Assembly (NCBI GenBank): GCA_030430875.1
Contig: JAUIKI010000003.1
Location: 1-18,002, forward strand
Direction: 5' to 3'
Length of the DNA: 18,002 nt
From: Gammaproteobacteria bacterium
GTDB lineage: Bacteria; Pseudomonadota; Gammaproteobacteria; Pseudomonadales; JAUIKI01
Every line of letters starts with the position of its first letter. Position 1 is the first letter of the stretch. Below the pieces are notes generated by a model. The model made no database searches and had not been told where the DNA came from. It saw only the letters and a program-made list of their open reading frames with translations. The translations under genes were made by a program, and so were the position numbers. Shown here piece by piece: positions 1-7,468 of the stretch.

Positions 1-53
1 ATACTTAATGAGGGGATATCATCACTGTTTGCGCGCCTGATTTGAATGTTCAT
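1..53 (-). CDS. Probable GNAT-family N-acetyltransferase, N-terminal fragment (runs off the window)
   Basis: Seventeen codons are visible from an ATG at 53 reading leftward: MNIQIRRANSDDIPSLS. The pattern of a beta strand ending in I-R-R-A, then D-D-I-P, is the usual opening of GNAT acetyltransferases (first strand and start of helix 1); this is family knowledge applied to a very short piece. The start lies 5 bases beyond the stop of the RLAN/RimK ligase at 59-61, and a GAGG motif sits 12 bases upstream of the ATG, inside the end of the ligase gene, so the two are almost certainly one operon. The substrate cannot be told. No acetyl-CoA binding motif is in view because the gene is cut by the window edge. 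Confidence 0.55.
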   Translation of the reverse strand, partial: MNIQIRRANSDDIPSLS

Positions 54-58
54 CCGTG

Positions 59-1510
59 TTAATTTCCTCGTTCATTGAGGCGACGTGCAAACTCAGCCAT
101 GATGATCGTATAAAGCTCATCACCGAGATAAGCATCCTCAATTTTGTGATCAATATTAGGGTTGTCGTTGACCTCAATCACATAGGCGCGATTACCCTTT
201 TGCTTTATATCGACACCATATAGCCCATTACCAACTACTCCTGCTGCTTTAATGGCAGTATCTAACACAATTTTTGGTGTTTCAAAGGTGGGCAGTGTTT
301 GGGATTTTCCGGATAGATTACGCTGACTTGCGTGATTGTAAATCTGCCAATGGCCTTGTGCCATGAAATATTTGCACGCATAAATTGGGCGACCATTGAG
401 TATGCCAATGCGCCAATCAAAGTCGGTGTAAAGATATTCTTGAATTAACACCAGCGCAGATTGTGAAAAAATTTCAGCTAATTTGGTTTGTAACATATCA
501 CGACCAGTGATTTTAAATACACCTTGTGAAAAAGCGCTTTCTGGAATTTTTAAAATCATTGGATAATGAAATTGTGCCTCTATGGTTTCAATGTCTTCAT
601 TGCTTTGACTTGAAATAATGATTGACTTGAGCGCAGGAACATTTTGATAGGTAAACGCATCGTGTAAAAATACTTTGTTACAACAACGCAAAATAGAAGA
701 CGAGTCATCGATGACAACTAAGCCTTCTTGTTCAGCTTTTCGCGCCAAGCGATAACTATGATGATCAATTTTTGTGGTTTCTCTAATGAATAATGCATCA
801 TATTCTGCAATCTGATTTTCATGTTTAGCTGTAATAGTTTCTGCATAAATGCCAAGTTTATCTGCAGCTTTAATCAAGTGTTTGATTGCTTGTTTATCGC
901 TGGGTGGAAAGGTTTCATCTGGATTTACTAAGATAGCCATTTCCCAACGATAACGCTTATTCGGCTTATTTTGACGCCATGTTGCACTGGTAAACTCAAG
1001 CAGTTTTTGTAAAAAGAGCTCACGCTGTGATTTGTTTAGCCTGGAAAACCCTATACGTTGGATGGCTTTAATTGAAATAGTTGCATCAACCATTAACGTG
1101 ATTTGTAAAATCGGCACTGGAAATCGAGAAAATAGTTTGCTTGCTAGTTTTTTGTATTGGCTTAGCTCTGTCCACCCAAAATAGATGAACAAGATTATCT
1201 TGTTGGTTTGTTTGCCGGCAGTAGTGTTTTTTGGAAGCGGTTGAGTTGGTAGTTCTGTTTCAGTGATGGTGTCGCGTAAGTCATTGATAGTGTTGACACT
1301 TGGCAGGACGTGATGTTTTCTCGCCTCAGCAAGCAGTGAACAATAATAGCCTTTGCTCAAGTAGTGCTGAGTGTCGCATAGATTAATAACCCGTACTTTA
1401 GGCTCGTTTTTTTTAGGATATTCAGCTAAGTATTGGTCAAAATGGATGACGTCAATATCAATTTCAAGATGTTTATAAGGCTTGTCAACGACAACCAGGG
1501 TTTTATGCAT
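59..1510 (-). CDS. RLAN-domain / RimK-type ATP-grasp ligase, uncharacterised
   Basis: This 483-residue protein joins an N-terminal RLAN-type domain (about residues 1-160, with the run VINLCDTQHYLSKGYY at 41-56) to a RimK-like ATP-grasp module (about 188-480). Visible ATP-grasp landmarks are the nucleotide-binding lysine strand MILKIPESAFSQG (318-330), DWRIGILNG (365-373) and the metal-binding loop IEVNDNPNID (445-454). The fold predicts an ATP-dependent ligase joining a carboxylate to an amine through an acyl phosphate, for example adding an amino acid to a peptide or protein. It is too long and too different at the N terminus to be ribosomal S6 ligase RimK itself. RLAN ligases have been proposed, from gene context, to make amino-acid-derived metabolites; the true substrate is unknown. 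No membrane segment or signal peptide is seen. The ATG at 1510 has no obvious ribosome binding site. A probable GNAT gene follows 5 bases downstream. Confidence 0.85.
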   Translation of the reverse strand: MHKTLVVVDKPYKHLEIDIDVIHFDQYLAEYPKKNEPKVRVINLCDTQHYLSKGYYCSLLAEARKHHVLPSVNTINDLRDTITETELPTQPLPKNTTAGKQTNKIILFIYFGWTELSQYKKLASKLFSRFPVPILQITLMVDATISIKAIQRIGFSRLNKSQRELFLQKLLEFTSATWRQNKPNKRYRWEMAILVNPDETFPPSDKQAIKHLIKAADKLGIYAETITAKHENQIAEYDALFIRETTKIDHHSYRLARKAEQEGLVVIDDSSSILRCCNKVFLHDAFTYQNVPALKSIIISSQSNEDIETIEAQFHYPMILKIPESAFSQGVFKITGRDMLQTKLAEIFSQSALVLIQEYLYTDFDWRIGILNGRPIYACKYFMAQGHWQIYNHASQRNLSGKSQTLPTFETPKIVLDTAIKAAGVVGNGLYGVDIKQKGNRAYVIEVNDNPNIDHKIEDAYLGDELYTIIMAEFARRLNERGN

Positions 1511-1902
1511 AAGAAGTTAAAAGTTAACATGCAAAGCACTTAAATATTAGGAGAACGCCTTGAATAATAAAGGATTTAATTGGTATTGTATTGCGGTTTT
1601 TTGATAGTTTTGAGTAAAACATAAGATAAAAATTATGAGTAACACACTATATTTGTGTGTGTTCTAAATATTGCCTTGTGTGCGATATAGGTCGCCCTAA
1701 AATCACCACCAAAAACACATCAGCACGCCCTCTAGATGCTCCAAAAATTACCGAGTTAACTATAAAATAGTTTGTGAATTCGGAGCTGGAAGAAGGCATA
1801 AAATGTACGGATTTGGTTTACACAACCTGTGACAAGAAATTCATAATTTGTGCAGCAGTATCTATCATAATACGACCAACTTAAATATTGATAAATTTAT
1901 AT
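1511..1902. other. Long intergenic region between the RLAN ligase and the small hypothetical gene
   Basis: About 390 bases separate two divergent genes with no convincing gene between them. Two small inverted repeats are visible: AACACAC (1641-1647) with GTGTGTT (1657-1663), and AACTAT (1758-1763) with ATAGTT (1767-1772), the latter loosely enclosed by CCGA (1751-1754) and TCGG (1780-1783). A 50-codon minus-strand frame (1799-1647) lacks a ribosome binding site and is not called. A candidate plus-strand promoter lies at 1840-1868. Some of this could be a decayed gene, but I recognise nothing in it. Confidence 0.5.
1840..1868 (+). promoter_or_regulatory. Candidate sigma-70 promoter for the hypothetical gene at 1903
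   Basis: TTCATA at 1840-1845 matches four of six -35 bases, and TATCAT at 1863-1868 matches five of six -10 bases. The spacing between them is the ideal 17 bases. The predicted start of transcription, near 1875, would leave a leader of about 28 bases before the ATG at 1903. The region is AT-rich, so chance matches are likely. Confidence 0.35.
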
Positions 1903-2217
1903 ATGAATAATTTGCTTTTATTAACGTCGATTCTGTCTATGGGAAACCAACAAGTCATTGATGCCGTTAAATTGTCAATTGACAATCCAGATAAATATTC
2001 AATGACTTATTCTTCTGAGCCACTTGAGTCCGCGGTTGATGGTGTGTATGAAGGTTTTTCTTGGTATGCGTTGGTTGGGATTTGGGTTGATTCAGATAGC
2101 TATGTATTTTCAGCGTTACCGCTTGATAAGTGGCAAAATATTGCACATTTGTTTTCCGGTGATCGTGGTTATGGTCTGGTTGTTTTGTTTCAAGAAAACA
2201 TGCCAGTTGAGTTTTAG
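1903..2217 (+). CDS. Hypothetical protein, 104 residues, no recognised family
   Basis: The frame encodes a small, mixed-composition protein. After a short hydrophobic start (MNNLLLLTSIL) it has acidic and aromatic stretches such as VDGVYEGFSWYALVGIW and ends VVLFQENMPVEF. The opening could be a weak signal or just a buried helix; there is no clear cleavage site. The frame also runs back to a TTG at 1888, but I prefer the ATG at 1903 because neither start has a Shine-Dalgarno sequence and ATG is the stronger codon. It converges on folP, leaving 28 bases between the two stops, and no terminator hairpin is visible there. Amino acid composition and length look like a real protein rather than a shadow frame, but I cannot assign a function. 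Confidence 0.55.
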   Translation: MNNLLLLTSILSMGNQQVIDAVKLSIDNPDKYSMTYSSEPLESAVDGVYEGFSWYALVGIWVDSDSYVFSALPLDKWQNIAHLFSGDRGYGLVVLFQENMPVEF

Positions 2218-2245
2218 TTTGTCGATGACTGACAGTAATGTTAAT

Positions 2246-3088
2246 TTAATGTTTGATAACCGCTTGCATCATTTTGATGACATCAACAGTCGGCCCAACA
2301 TCATGGGTACGAATAATGTTAGCTCCATTGATAATAGCCATGGCTGCTAGGCCTAATCCACCATAAAGTCGCTGGCCAACTGGTTTATTTAATACGTCAC
2401 CAATCATGCGTTTTCTGGAAACGCCAATTAAGATCGGCAATTGAAGTGTTTTAAAGCTCTCAAGTTCGCGCATGAGTTGCAAATTATGCTCAAGAGTTTT
2501 ACCAAAACCAAAACCAGGATCAATCATCAATCGATCAGCTGTTATTCCTGCAGCAAGACATGTGTTGACTCGCTCGGTTAAAAAATTAAACACGTTTTTG
2601 GTGACATTTTCATAAGCTGGTTTATTCTGCATGGTTTGTGGTGTGCCTTGCATGTGCATGATGCAAATACCAACATCAGATGTCGCTACGACATCAAGGG
2701 CATTGGGTTGAGAAAATGCTCTGACGTCATTGATAACGTGTGCACCAGCTGCAATGGCAGCTTTCATGACATCTGCATTGCTGGTGTCAACAGAAATAAG
2801 AATATCGCTTGTTTTTTGAATGAACTCGACCGCTGGGATAACGCGCTCTAATTCTTCTTGTGTGCTGATAAGCATCGCACCTGGACGCGTGGACTCACCA
2901 CCGACATCGATGATATCGACACCTTCGCTTGATAAGGTGTTAATTCGACTAAGTAGCTTGGAATGATTTAATCTATTTTGCGAGAAAAGTTGATCGCCAT
3001 CGGAAAACGAATCCGGTGTGACGTTAAGAATTCCCATCACAGCCGGTTTGCTTAGATTAAGATAATGCTTCGAGCAACGTAGTCTCAA
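2246..3088 (-). CDS. folP: Dihydropteroate synthase
   Basis: FolP condenses 6-hydroxymethyl-dihydropterin pyrophosphate with p-aminobenzoate to make dihydropteroate in cytosolic folate synthesis, and it is the sulfonamide target. All family signatures are present in order: MGILNVTPDSFSDG (18-31), IDVGGESTRPGA, ISVDTSNADV, HVINDVRAF, DPGFGFGKTLEHN, and the C-terminal GVSRKRMIG and RTHDV. At 280 residues it matches the usual length. The start is a TTG at 3088; from there the distance to MGILN is the same as I recall for the E. coli protein, and an AGG sits 7 bases upstream. It follows ftsH by 30 bases and should be co-transcribed. The usual downstream partner glmM is not here; the operon ends at this gene and a convergent small gene follows. 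Confidence 0.97.
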   Translation of the reverse strand: MRLRCSKHYLNLSKPAVMGILNVTPDSFSDGDQLFSQNRLNHSKLLSRINTLSSEGVDIIDVGGESTRPGAMLISTQEELERVIPAVEFIQKTSDILISVDTSNADVMKAAIAAGAHVINDVRAFSQPNALDVVATSDVGICIMHMQGTPQTMQNKPAYENVTKNVFNFLTERVNTCLAAGITADRLMIDPGFGFGKTLEHNLQLMRELESFKTLQLPILIGVSRKRMIGDVLNKPVGQRLYGGLGLAAMAIINGANIIRTHDVGPTVDVIKMMQAVIKH

Positions 3089-3118
3089 ATGAATACCTAA
3101 ATTCTCTAAGGCTAAAGG

Positions 3119-5053
3119 TTAATGGTCGCCCGCTGGGCCGCCAATAACACTCTTTGGAGACTTTTCCTTTGGTTTTTTTTCAGGTTGGTTTGTGGTTCCT
3201 GATGTTGGATCATTATCGCTCCAATCCTTCGGTGGTCGAGGAGGTTTATTTTGCATAATGTCATCAATTTGTTCTACATCAATGGTTTCATATTGCATTA
3301 ATGCATCTGCCATGAGGTGGAGTTTATCAATATTATCTTCTAAAATTTTCTGCGCACGACTATAACAATCATCGACTATACTTCGGATTTCTTCGTCAAT
3401 TTTTTTTGCGGTATCTGGAGCATGAGCTTTCTGTTGTCCAGAATAGCTTCGACCCAAAAACACCTCGCCGTCTTCTTCATCATACATAAGTGGCCCCATC
3501 TTTTCTGATAAGCCCCATTTTGTGACCATATTGCGCGCCATTTGAGTGGCGCGCTGAATATCATTGGATGCACCTGTGGTGATTCCATCTTTACCCAGGG
3601 TTAGCTCTTCAGCAATTCGGCCTCCAAATAAGCTGCAAATTTGGCTTTCAATAGCGCGTTTGCTCATGCTGTAGCGGTCTTCTTCTGGTAAAAACATGGT
3701 GACACCAAGTGCTCGACCACGTGGAATGATTGTAACTTTGTACACAGGGTCGTGTTCTGGAACAAGGCGTCCAACGATAGCATGACCAGATTCATGATAA
3801 GCAGTGTTACGCTTTTCCTCTTCAGACATCACCATGGATTTGCGTTCTGCACCCATCATGATTTTATCTTTAGCTAACTCAAACTCTTGCATGTTAACCA
3901 AGCGTCTGCTGGAGCGAGCAGCGAACAAAGCTGCTTCATTCACCAAGTTGGCTAAATCTGCACCTGAAAACCCAGGTGTGCCTCTAGCAATGATAGAGGG
4001 GTTTACGTCATCAGCAATAGGTACTTTGCGCATATGCACTTTTAAGATTTGCTCGCGTCCGCGAATATCTGGCAATCCAACAATAACCTGCCGGTCAAAG
4101 CGACCAGGCCGCAATAAAGCTGGATCTAATACGTCAGGTCGGTTGGTTGCTGCGATGACGATAACACCTTCATTGCCCTCAAAACCATCCATTTCAACCA
4201 ATAGCTGATTTAAGGTTTGTTCTCGCTCATCGTGTCCACCACCAAGCCCTGCCCCACGGTGGCGACCAACCGCATCAATTTCATCAATGAAAATAATACA
4301 AGGGGATTTCTTTTTAGCCTGTTCAAACATATCTCGAACACGAGATGCACCGACACCCACAAACATTTCAACAAAATCTGACCCAGAAATAGTGAAGAAA
4401 GGGACCTTTGCTTCGCCTGCAATTGCTTTTGCTAGTAGGGTTTTCCCTGTTCCAGGAGGCCCAACCATTAGTACGCCGCGTGGAATGCGCCCACCTAATT
4501 TTTGAAATTTACTGGGGTCTTTTAAGAAATCAACCAGCTCTTTTACATCTTCTTTTGCCTCGTCGACGCCCGCGACATCAGCAAAAGTAGTTTGAATTTG
4601 ATCTTCACCTAAAAGGCGCGCTTTGCTTTTTCCAAACGTCATGGGGCCGCGACCGCCTGATCCGCCGCCTTGCATTTGTCGCATCAAGAACATAAAAACA
4701 GCGATAATTAGCAAAATTGGAAAGCTTGCAATCAGTAATTGAGTCCAAATACTTTGTTGTTCAGGCAGTCGCCCTTCAATAACGACATTTTTTTTGTATA
4801 GATCGCTCATCAGCCCTGGATCGTGTAGTCCTGGTGGTCGAACGGTTTCAAATCGTTCGCCATTTGTACGCTCACCATAAATGGTATAGCCATCTAAGGC
4901 GACTTTTTTGACATTACCTTGTTGGACTTCAGTAATGAAGTTGGAATAATTGAGGGTCTCTGTTTTTGGGCCAACATTGAAGTTATTCAGCACGGTCAGC
5001 ACAATTAACCCGATAATTAGCCACAATAGTATATTCTTTGTTAAATCGTTCAA
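3119..5053 (-). CDS. ftsH: ATP-dependent zinc metalloprotease FtsH
   Basis: FtsH is the hexameric inner-membrane AAA+ protease that degrades unassembled membrane proteins and regulatory proteins. The 644-residue product shows two membrane segments (about 8-25 and 105-124) flanking a periplasmic domain. These are followed by Walker A GPPGTGKT (198-205), Walker B IIFIDEID (253-260), the second region of homology with arginine fingers R315 and R318, the zinc site HESGH (420-424) and the third-ligand aspartate in ASNDI (D498). A proline- and lysine-rich tail ends the protein. The start is TTG at 5053, chosen because GAGGTGA lies 7 bases upstream and the N terminus then matches the family. There are 110 bases between rlmE and ftsH, enough for a promoter of its own; a loose heat-shock-like match there is not convincing. 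Confidence 0.98.
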   Translation of the reverse strand: MNDLTKNILLWLIIGLIVLTVLNNFNVGPKTETLNYSNFITEVQQGNVKKVALDGYTIYGERTNGERFETVRPPGLHDPGLMSDLYKKNVVIEGRLPEQQSIWTQLLIASFPILLIIAVFMFLMRQMQGGGSGGRGPMTFGKSKARLLGEDQIQTTFADVAGVDEAKEDVKELVDFLKDPSKFQKLGGRIPRGVLMVGPPGTGKTLLAKAIAGEAKVPFFTISGSDFVEMFVGVGASRVRDMFEQAKKKSPCIIFIDEIDAVGRHRGAGLGGGHDEREQTLNQLLVEMDGFEGNEGVIVIAATNRPDVLDPALLRPGRFDRQVIVGLPDIRGREQILKVHMRKVPIADDVNPSIIARGTPGFSGADLANLVNEAALFAARSSRRLVNMQEFELAKDKIMMGAERKSMVMSEEEKRNTAYHESGHAIVGRLVPEHDPVYKVTIIPRGRALGVTMFLPEEDRYSMSKRAIESQICSLFGGRIAEELTLGKDGITTGASNDIQRATQMARNMVTKWGLSEKMGPLMYDEEDGEVFLGRSYSGQQKAHAPDTAKKIDEEIRSIVDDCYSRAQKILEDNIDKLHLMADALMQYETIDVEQIDDIMQNKPPRPPKDWSDNDPTSGTTNQPEKKPKEKSPKSVIGGPAGDH

Positions 5054-5163
5054 AGTAGGGTCACCTCATAGGCGTTAGTCATCATTTATCTAGATATAAG
5101 GCCAATTATTAATTTTTCGAGATTTTTTTGCCCCATATCTCTTAATACTAGCATGTTTCTTCA

Positions 5164-5787
5164 TTATTCTGCACGCTTGAACCCCCGGGCAAGCAGATAT
5201 ATCTCACTGGAGGTGGTCCGAGACGCGGTGGGTTTATAGTTTTTCACCTGCGTAAAATGCCTTTTTGTTCGAGCAAGCAGTTGATCAACACCCTCTCCTT
5301 GAAATAGTTTGACCAAAAAAGCACCATTTGGTTTGAGTTTTTCCAAAGAAAGCTCGAAAGCAGCCTCGATAAGCTCCATTGCTCGAGGTTGGTCAATTGC
5401 CTTGTTGCCAGAAAGGTTCGGTGCCATATCAGACATAATTAAATCAAGTGGTTTGTCAATTTCTCCACAAAGCGTGTCCATAAACACCTGATCAGTAAAA
5501 TCACCTTGATGGAAGTCTACTCCGGAAATGGGGTCCATGGAGAGTAGGTCCAAAGCAATGATTTTTCCGGACCCCCCCAAAATTTCGGCAGCTACCTGCG
5601 ACCAACCGCCCGGTGCTGCACCTAGATCAAGGATTTGCATCCCTTTGCGAAGCAAGCGATATTTTTTTTGGATTTCAATGAGTTTGAAGCTGGATCTTGA
5701 GCGATAATTTTGTTTTTGGGCGAGTTTTACATAAGGGTCATTCAAATGGCGTTGCATCCAAGGGCGGCGTTTGTTTTTGTGATCCAC
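5164..5787 (-). CDS. rlmE: 23S rRNA (uridine-2'-O-)-methyltransferase RlmE (FtsJ/RrmJ)
   Basis: RlmE methylates the 2'-hydroxyl of U2552 in the A loop of 23S rRNA, using S-adenosylmethionine, late in large-subunit assembly. The 207-residue protein has the SAM motif LDLGAAPGGWSQ (53-64) and the catalytic tetrad K35 (SSFKL), D120 (MSDMAPN), K160 (LVKLFQG) and E195 (SSEIYLLA), at spacings matching the E. coli enzyme. The start is a GTG at 5787: no ATG is available and the length fits. A Shine-Dalgarno sequence is not obvious. The gene begins 15 bases after greA, and the junction contains a perfect 12-base palindrome (5794-5805, TAATCTAGATTA) that includes the greA stop. It is followed by ftsH, as in most gammaproteobacteria. 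Confidence 0.97.
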   Translation of the reverse strand: MDHKNKRRPWMQRHLNDPYVKLAQKQNYRSRSSFKLIEIQKKYRLLRKGMQILDLGAAPGGWSQVAAEILGGSGKIIALDLLSMDPISGVDFHQGDFTDQVFMDTLCGEIDKPLDLIMSDMAPNLSGNKAIDQPRAMELIEAAFELSLEKLKPNGAFLVKLFQGEGVDQLLARTKRHFTQVKNYKPTASRTTSSEIYLLARGFKRAE

Positions 5788-5802
5788 GATATGTAATCTA
5801 GA

Positions 5803-6279
5803 TTAGATGTAATCGACTTGGTCGATTTCATACTCGACTGAACCACTGGGTATGCTAACGGACGCAACGTCACCAACTTCTTTACCAATCAATGCTCGCG
5901 CAATAGGAGAGTTGATGGATATTTTGCTTTGTTTGATGTCAGCTTCATCATCACCTACAATTTGGTAGGTCGTTATTTTATCATTTTCTGTGTTGATTAA
6001 GGTGACGGTGACTCCAAATACAACCTTATCTGTTTTTGTCAGTTTGGTCACATCAATGATTTGAATATTAGCGAGCTTGCTTTCAATCTCTTGAATGCGG
6101 CCTTCATTAAAGCCCTGTTGTTCGCGTGCCGCGTGATATTCCGCATTTTCTTTGAGGTCGCCATGTGCTCTCGCTTCAGCAATTGCTTCGACAATCCTTG
6201 GGCGATCGATGGTTTTTCGTTGCTTTAGCTCTTCTCGCAAGAGTTCAGCACCTTTTGTGGTAACTGGAATTTTACTCAT
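5803..6279 (-). CDS. greA: Transcription elongation factor GreA
   Basis: GreA enters the RNA polymerase secondary channel and stimulates cleavage of backtracked transcripts. The 158-residue length is standard. The N-terminal coiled coil (about 1-75) carries the tip motif GDLKENAEYHAA with the two acidic residues D41 and E44 that reach the active site, and the C-terminal FKBP-like domain (about 80-158) binds polymerase. The ATG at 6279 overlaps the carB stop in an ATGA junction, and a strong GAGGGAA ribosome binding site lies within the end of carB. This is translational coupling to carB. Because carB has a premature stop about 1.2 kb earlier, translation of greA may depend on re-initiation or its own ribosome binding site, and transcript polarity could lower its expression. 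Confidence 0.97.
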   Translation of the reverse strand: MSKIPVTTKGAELLREELKQRKTIDRPRIVEAIAEARAHGDLKENAEYHAAREQQGFNEGRIQEIESKLANIQIIDVTKLTKTDKVVFGVTVTLINTENDKITTYQIVGDDEADIKQSKISINSPIARALIGKEVGDVASVSIPSGSVEYEIDQVDYI

Positions 6280-7331
6280 ATCAATTCCCTCGTTTTAAAC
6301 GCTTGAACAGGTGTAACAGTAATGTTTTCACTGCGAGATTGCAAGGCGCTACAAACAGCAGATGCTCCCTCAACAGTTGTTGTGTAGTAGACTTTTTGTT
6401 GCAGCGCTGCATTACGAATTGCGTAGGAGTCGGCAATTGCTTGTTTGCCTTCGGTGGTGTTAACAATTAAGGTTATTTCACCGTTTTTAATCAAGTCAAC
6501 AATGTGTGGCCGGCCTTCTCTAACCTTATTAATTCGTTTTACGTCGATGCCAGACTTGGCTAACACGGTCGCAGTGCCGCCTGTTGCAACCAGATCAAAA
6601 CCCAAGGAGTGTAGATATTTTCCAACCACAATAATCTTTTCCTTATCAGCATCGCGAACGCTTAAAAATGCCTTGCCGCTTGATGGGATAACATTGTTAA
6701 TTGCAAGCTGCGATTTAGCGAATGCTTCAGCAAAATCAACACCAACTCCCATAACCTCACCAGTGGATTTCATCTCGGGACCAAGAATAGGGTCAACACC
6801 TGGAAATTTATTAAAGGGAAAAATGGCTTCTTTGACACTAAAATGCAAAGGAATTACTTCTTTAGTGTGGTTTTGGTGTTGTAATGATGTTCCTACCATG
6901 CAGCGCGCTGCTACTTTGGCTAGGGAGAAGCCGATGCATTTTGAAACAAAAGGTACTGTGCGTGAAGCACGAGGATTGACCTCTAATACATAAATTTCAT
7001 TATCTTTCACGGCAAGCTGTGCATTCATCAGTCCGACAACTTTTAGTGCTTTTGCAAGCTTGCGAATTTGCTCACGCATTTGTTCTTGCAGCTGTTCATT
7101 TAGGCTAAATGGTGGTAATGAACATGCTGAGTCACCGGAATGAATACCAGCTTGTTCAATATGTTGCATGATTCCGCCAATGAGAACATTATCGCCGTCA
7201 CACACAGCGTCAATGTCAACTTCAATGGCATCATTCAGGAAGCGATCTAGCAACACGGGTTTTTCGTTAGACACATCAACAGCATATTTCATGTAATGTT
7301 GAAGTTCGTTTTCATTAAACACGATTTCCAT
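6276..7331 (-). CDS. carB: CarB C-terminal part (second ATP-grasp and MGS-like allosteric domain)
   Basis: This frame encodes the rest of the carbamate-phosphorylating domain and the allosteric domain. Visible are IEQAGIHSGDSACSLP, the metal-ligand motif LEVNPRASRTVPF, KFPGVDPILGPEMKSTGEVMG written here in pieces KFPGVDP and GPEMKSTGEVMG, and the MGS-like domain with LVATGGTA and HIVDLIKNGEI, which binds UMP and ornithine in relatives. The frame is open back to 7436, and the codons just upstream of the first ATG (7331) encode the essential GYPLVVRPSYVLGG strand. Re-initiation at that ATG would lose this nucleotide-binding piece; no ATG, GTG or TTG lies in frame between the TGA and 7331. The product would therefore be functional only through readthrough of the upstream TGA. 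The gene ends in an ATGA overlap with greA. Confidence 0.75.
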   Translation of the reverse strand: MEIVFNENELQHYMKYAVDVSNEKPVLLDRFLNDAIEVDIDAVCDGDNVLIGGIMQHIEQAGIHSGDSACSLPPFSLNEQLQEQMREQIRKLAKALKVVGLMNAQLAVKDNEIYVLEVNPRASRTVPFVSKCIGFSLAKVAARCMVGTSLQHQNHTKEVIPLHFSVKEAIFPFNKFPGVDPILGPEMKSTGEVMGVGVDFAEAFAKSQLAINNVIPSSGKAFLSVRDADKEKIIVVGKYLHSLGFDLVATGGTATVLAKSGIDVKRINKVREGRPHIVDLIKNGEITLIVNTTEGKQAIADSYAIRNAALQQKVYYTTTVEGASAVCSALQSRSENITVTPVQAFKTRELI

Positions 7332-7421
7332 TGCCCGTCCACCCAGTACATATGATGGTCTGACAACGAGCGGGTAGCCAATTTGTTTAGCTAGTTTAAT
7401 AGCTTCTTCATTGCTTCTTGG

Positions 7422-7468
7422 GGTGCAACGCGGAGTTCAAGCACGGACCGTGTCCCAACCTTTGGTGC
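7422..7468 (-). other. 42-base insertion with 5-base direct repeat and in-frame TGA inside carB
   Basis: On the plus strand GGTGC occurs at 7422-7426 and again at 7464-7468, flanking 37 unique bases. Deleting one repeat plus the unique part restores the peptide LKQPPNRTPRSNEEA, with the correct spacing to GYPLVVRP. The unique part is about 57% G+C, richer than the genes around it, and contains the near-palindrome CACGGACCGTG (7442-7452). It has no terminal inverted repeats, so it is not a typical MITE. Its length is a multiple of three, and its only harm is the TGA at 7439-7437. The origin is unknown: a short captured fragment with target duplication, a scar left by excision of a larger element, or an assembly artefact. 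Confidence 0.85.

Noticed and set aside
1647..1799. 50-codon minus-strand gene
   Set aside because: It has no ribosome binding site, no recognisable domain and a repeat-rich end; kept only as a possible remnant.
3804..4208. Plus-strand open frame of 134 codons inside ftsH
   Set aside because: It is a shadow of the ftsH coding frame, with serine- and arginine-rich low-information sequence and no start signals.
5054..5163. Heat-shock (sigma-32) promoter before ftsH
   Set aside because: A CTCGAA and a CCTTATAT lie at a plausible distance, but the match is poor; an exact CCCCATAT nearby is on the opposite strand and has no -35.
5794..5805. 12-base palindrome at the greA-rlmE junction as an operator
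   Set aside because: It includes the greA stop codon, matches no operator I recognise and can arise by chance in AT-rich sequence.
6445..6993. Plus-strand open frame of 182 codons opposite carB
   Set aside because: It is the antisense shadow of the conserved CarB C-terminal half and lacks any family features.
7331..7439. Frameshift as the cause of the split carB
   Set aside because: The distance from the TGA to the downstream ATG is exactly 35 codons and the frame is the same on both sides; the cause is an in-frame stop.
7437..7439. TGA recoded as tryptophan genome-wide
   Set aside because: pilM and carB itself end in TGA within ATGA overlaps at the expected protein ends, so TGA is a working stop here.
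7437..7439. Selenocysteine at the carB TGA
   Set aside because: The TGA lies within an inserted sequence, no CarB family uses selenocysteine at this place, and no clear SECIS hairpin follows.
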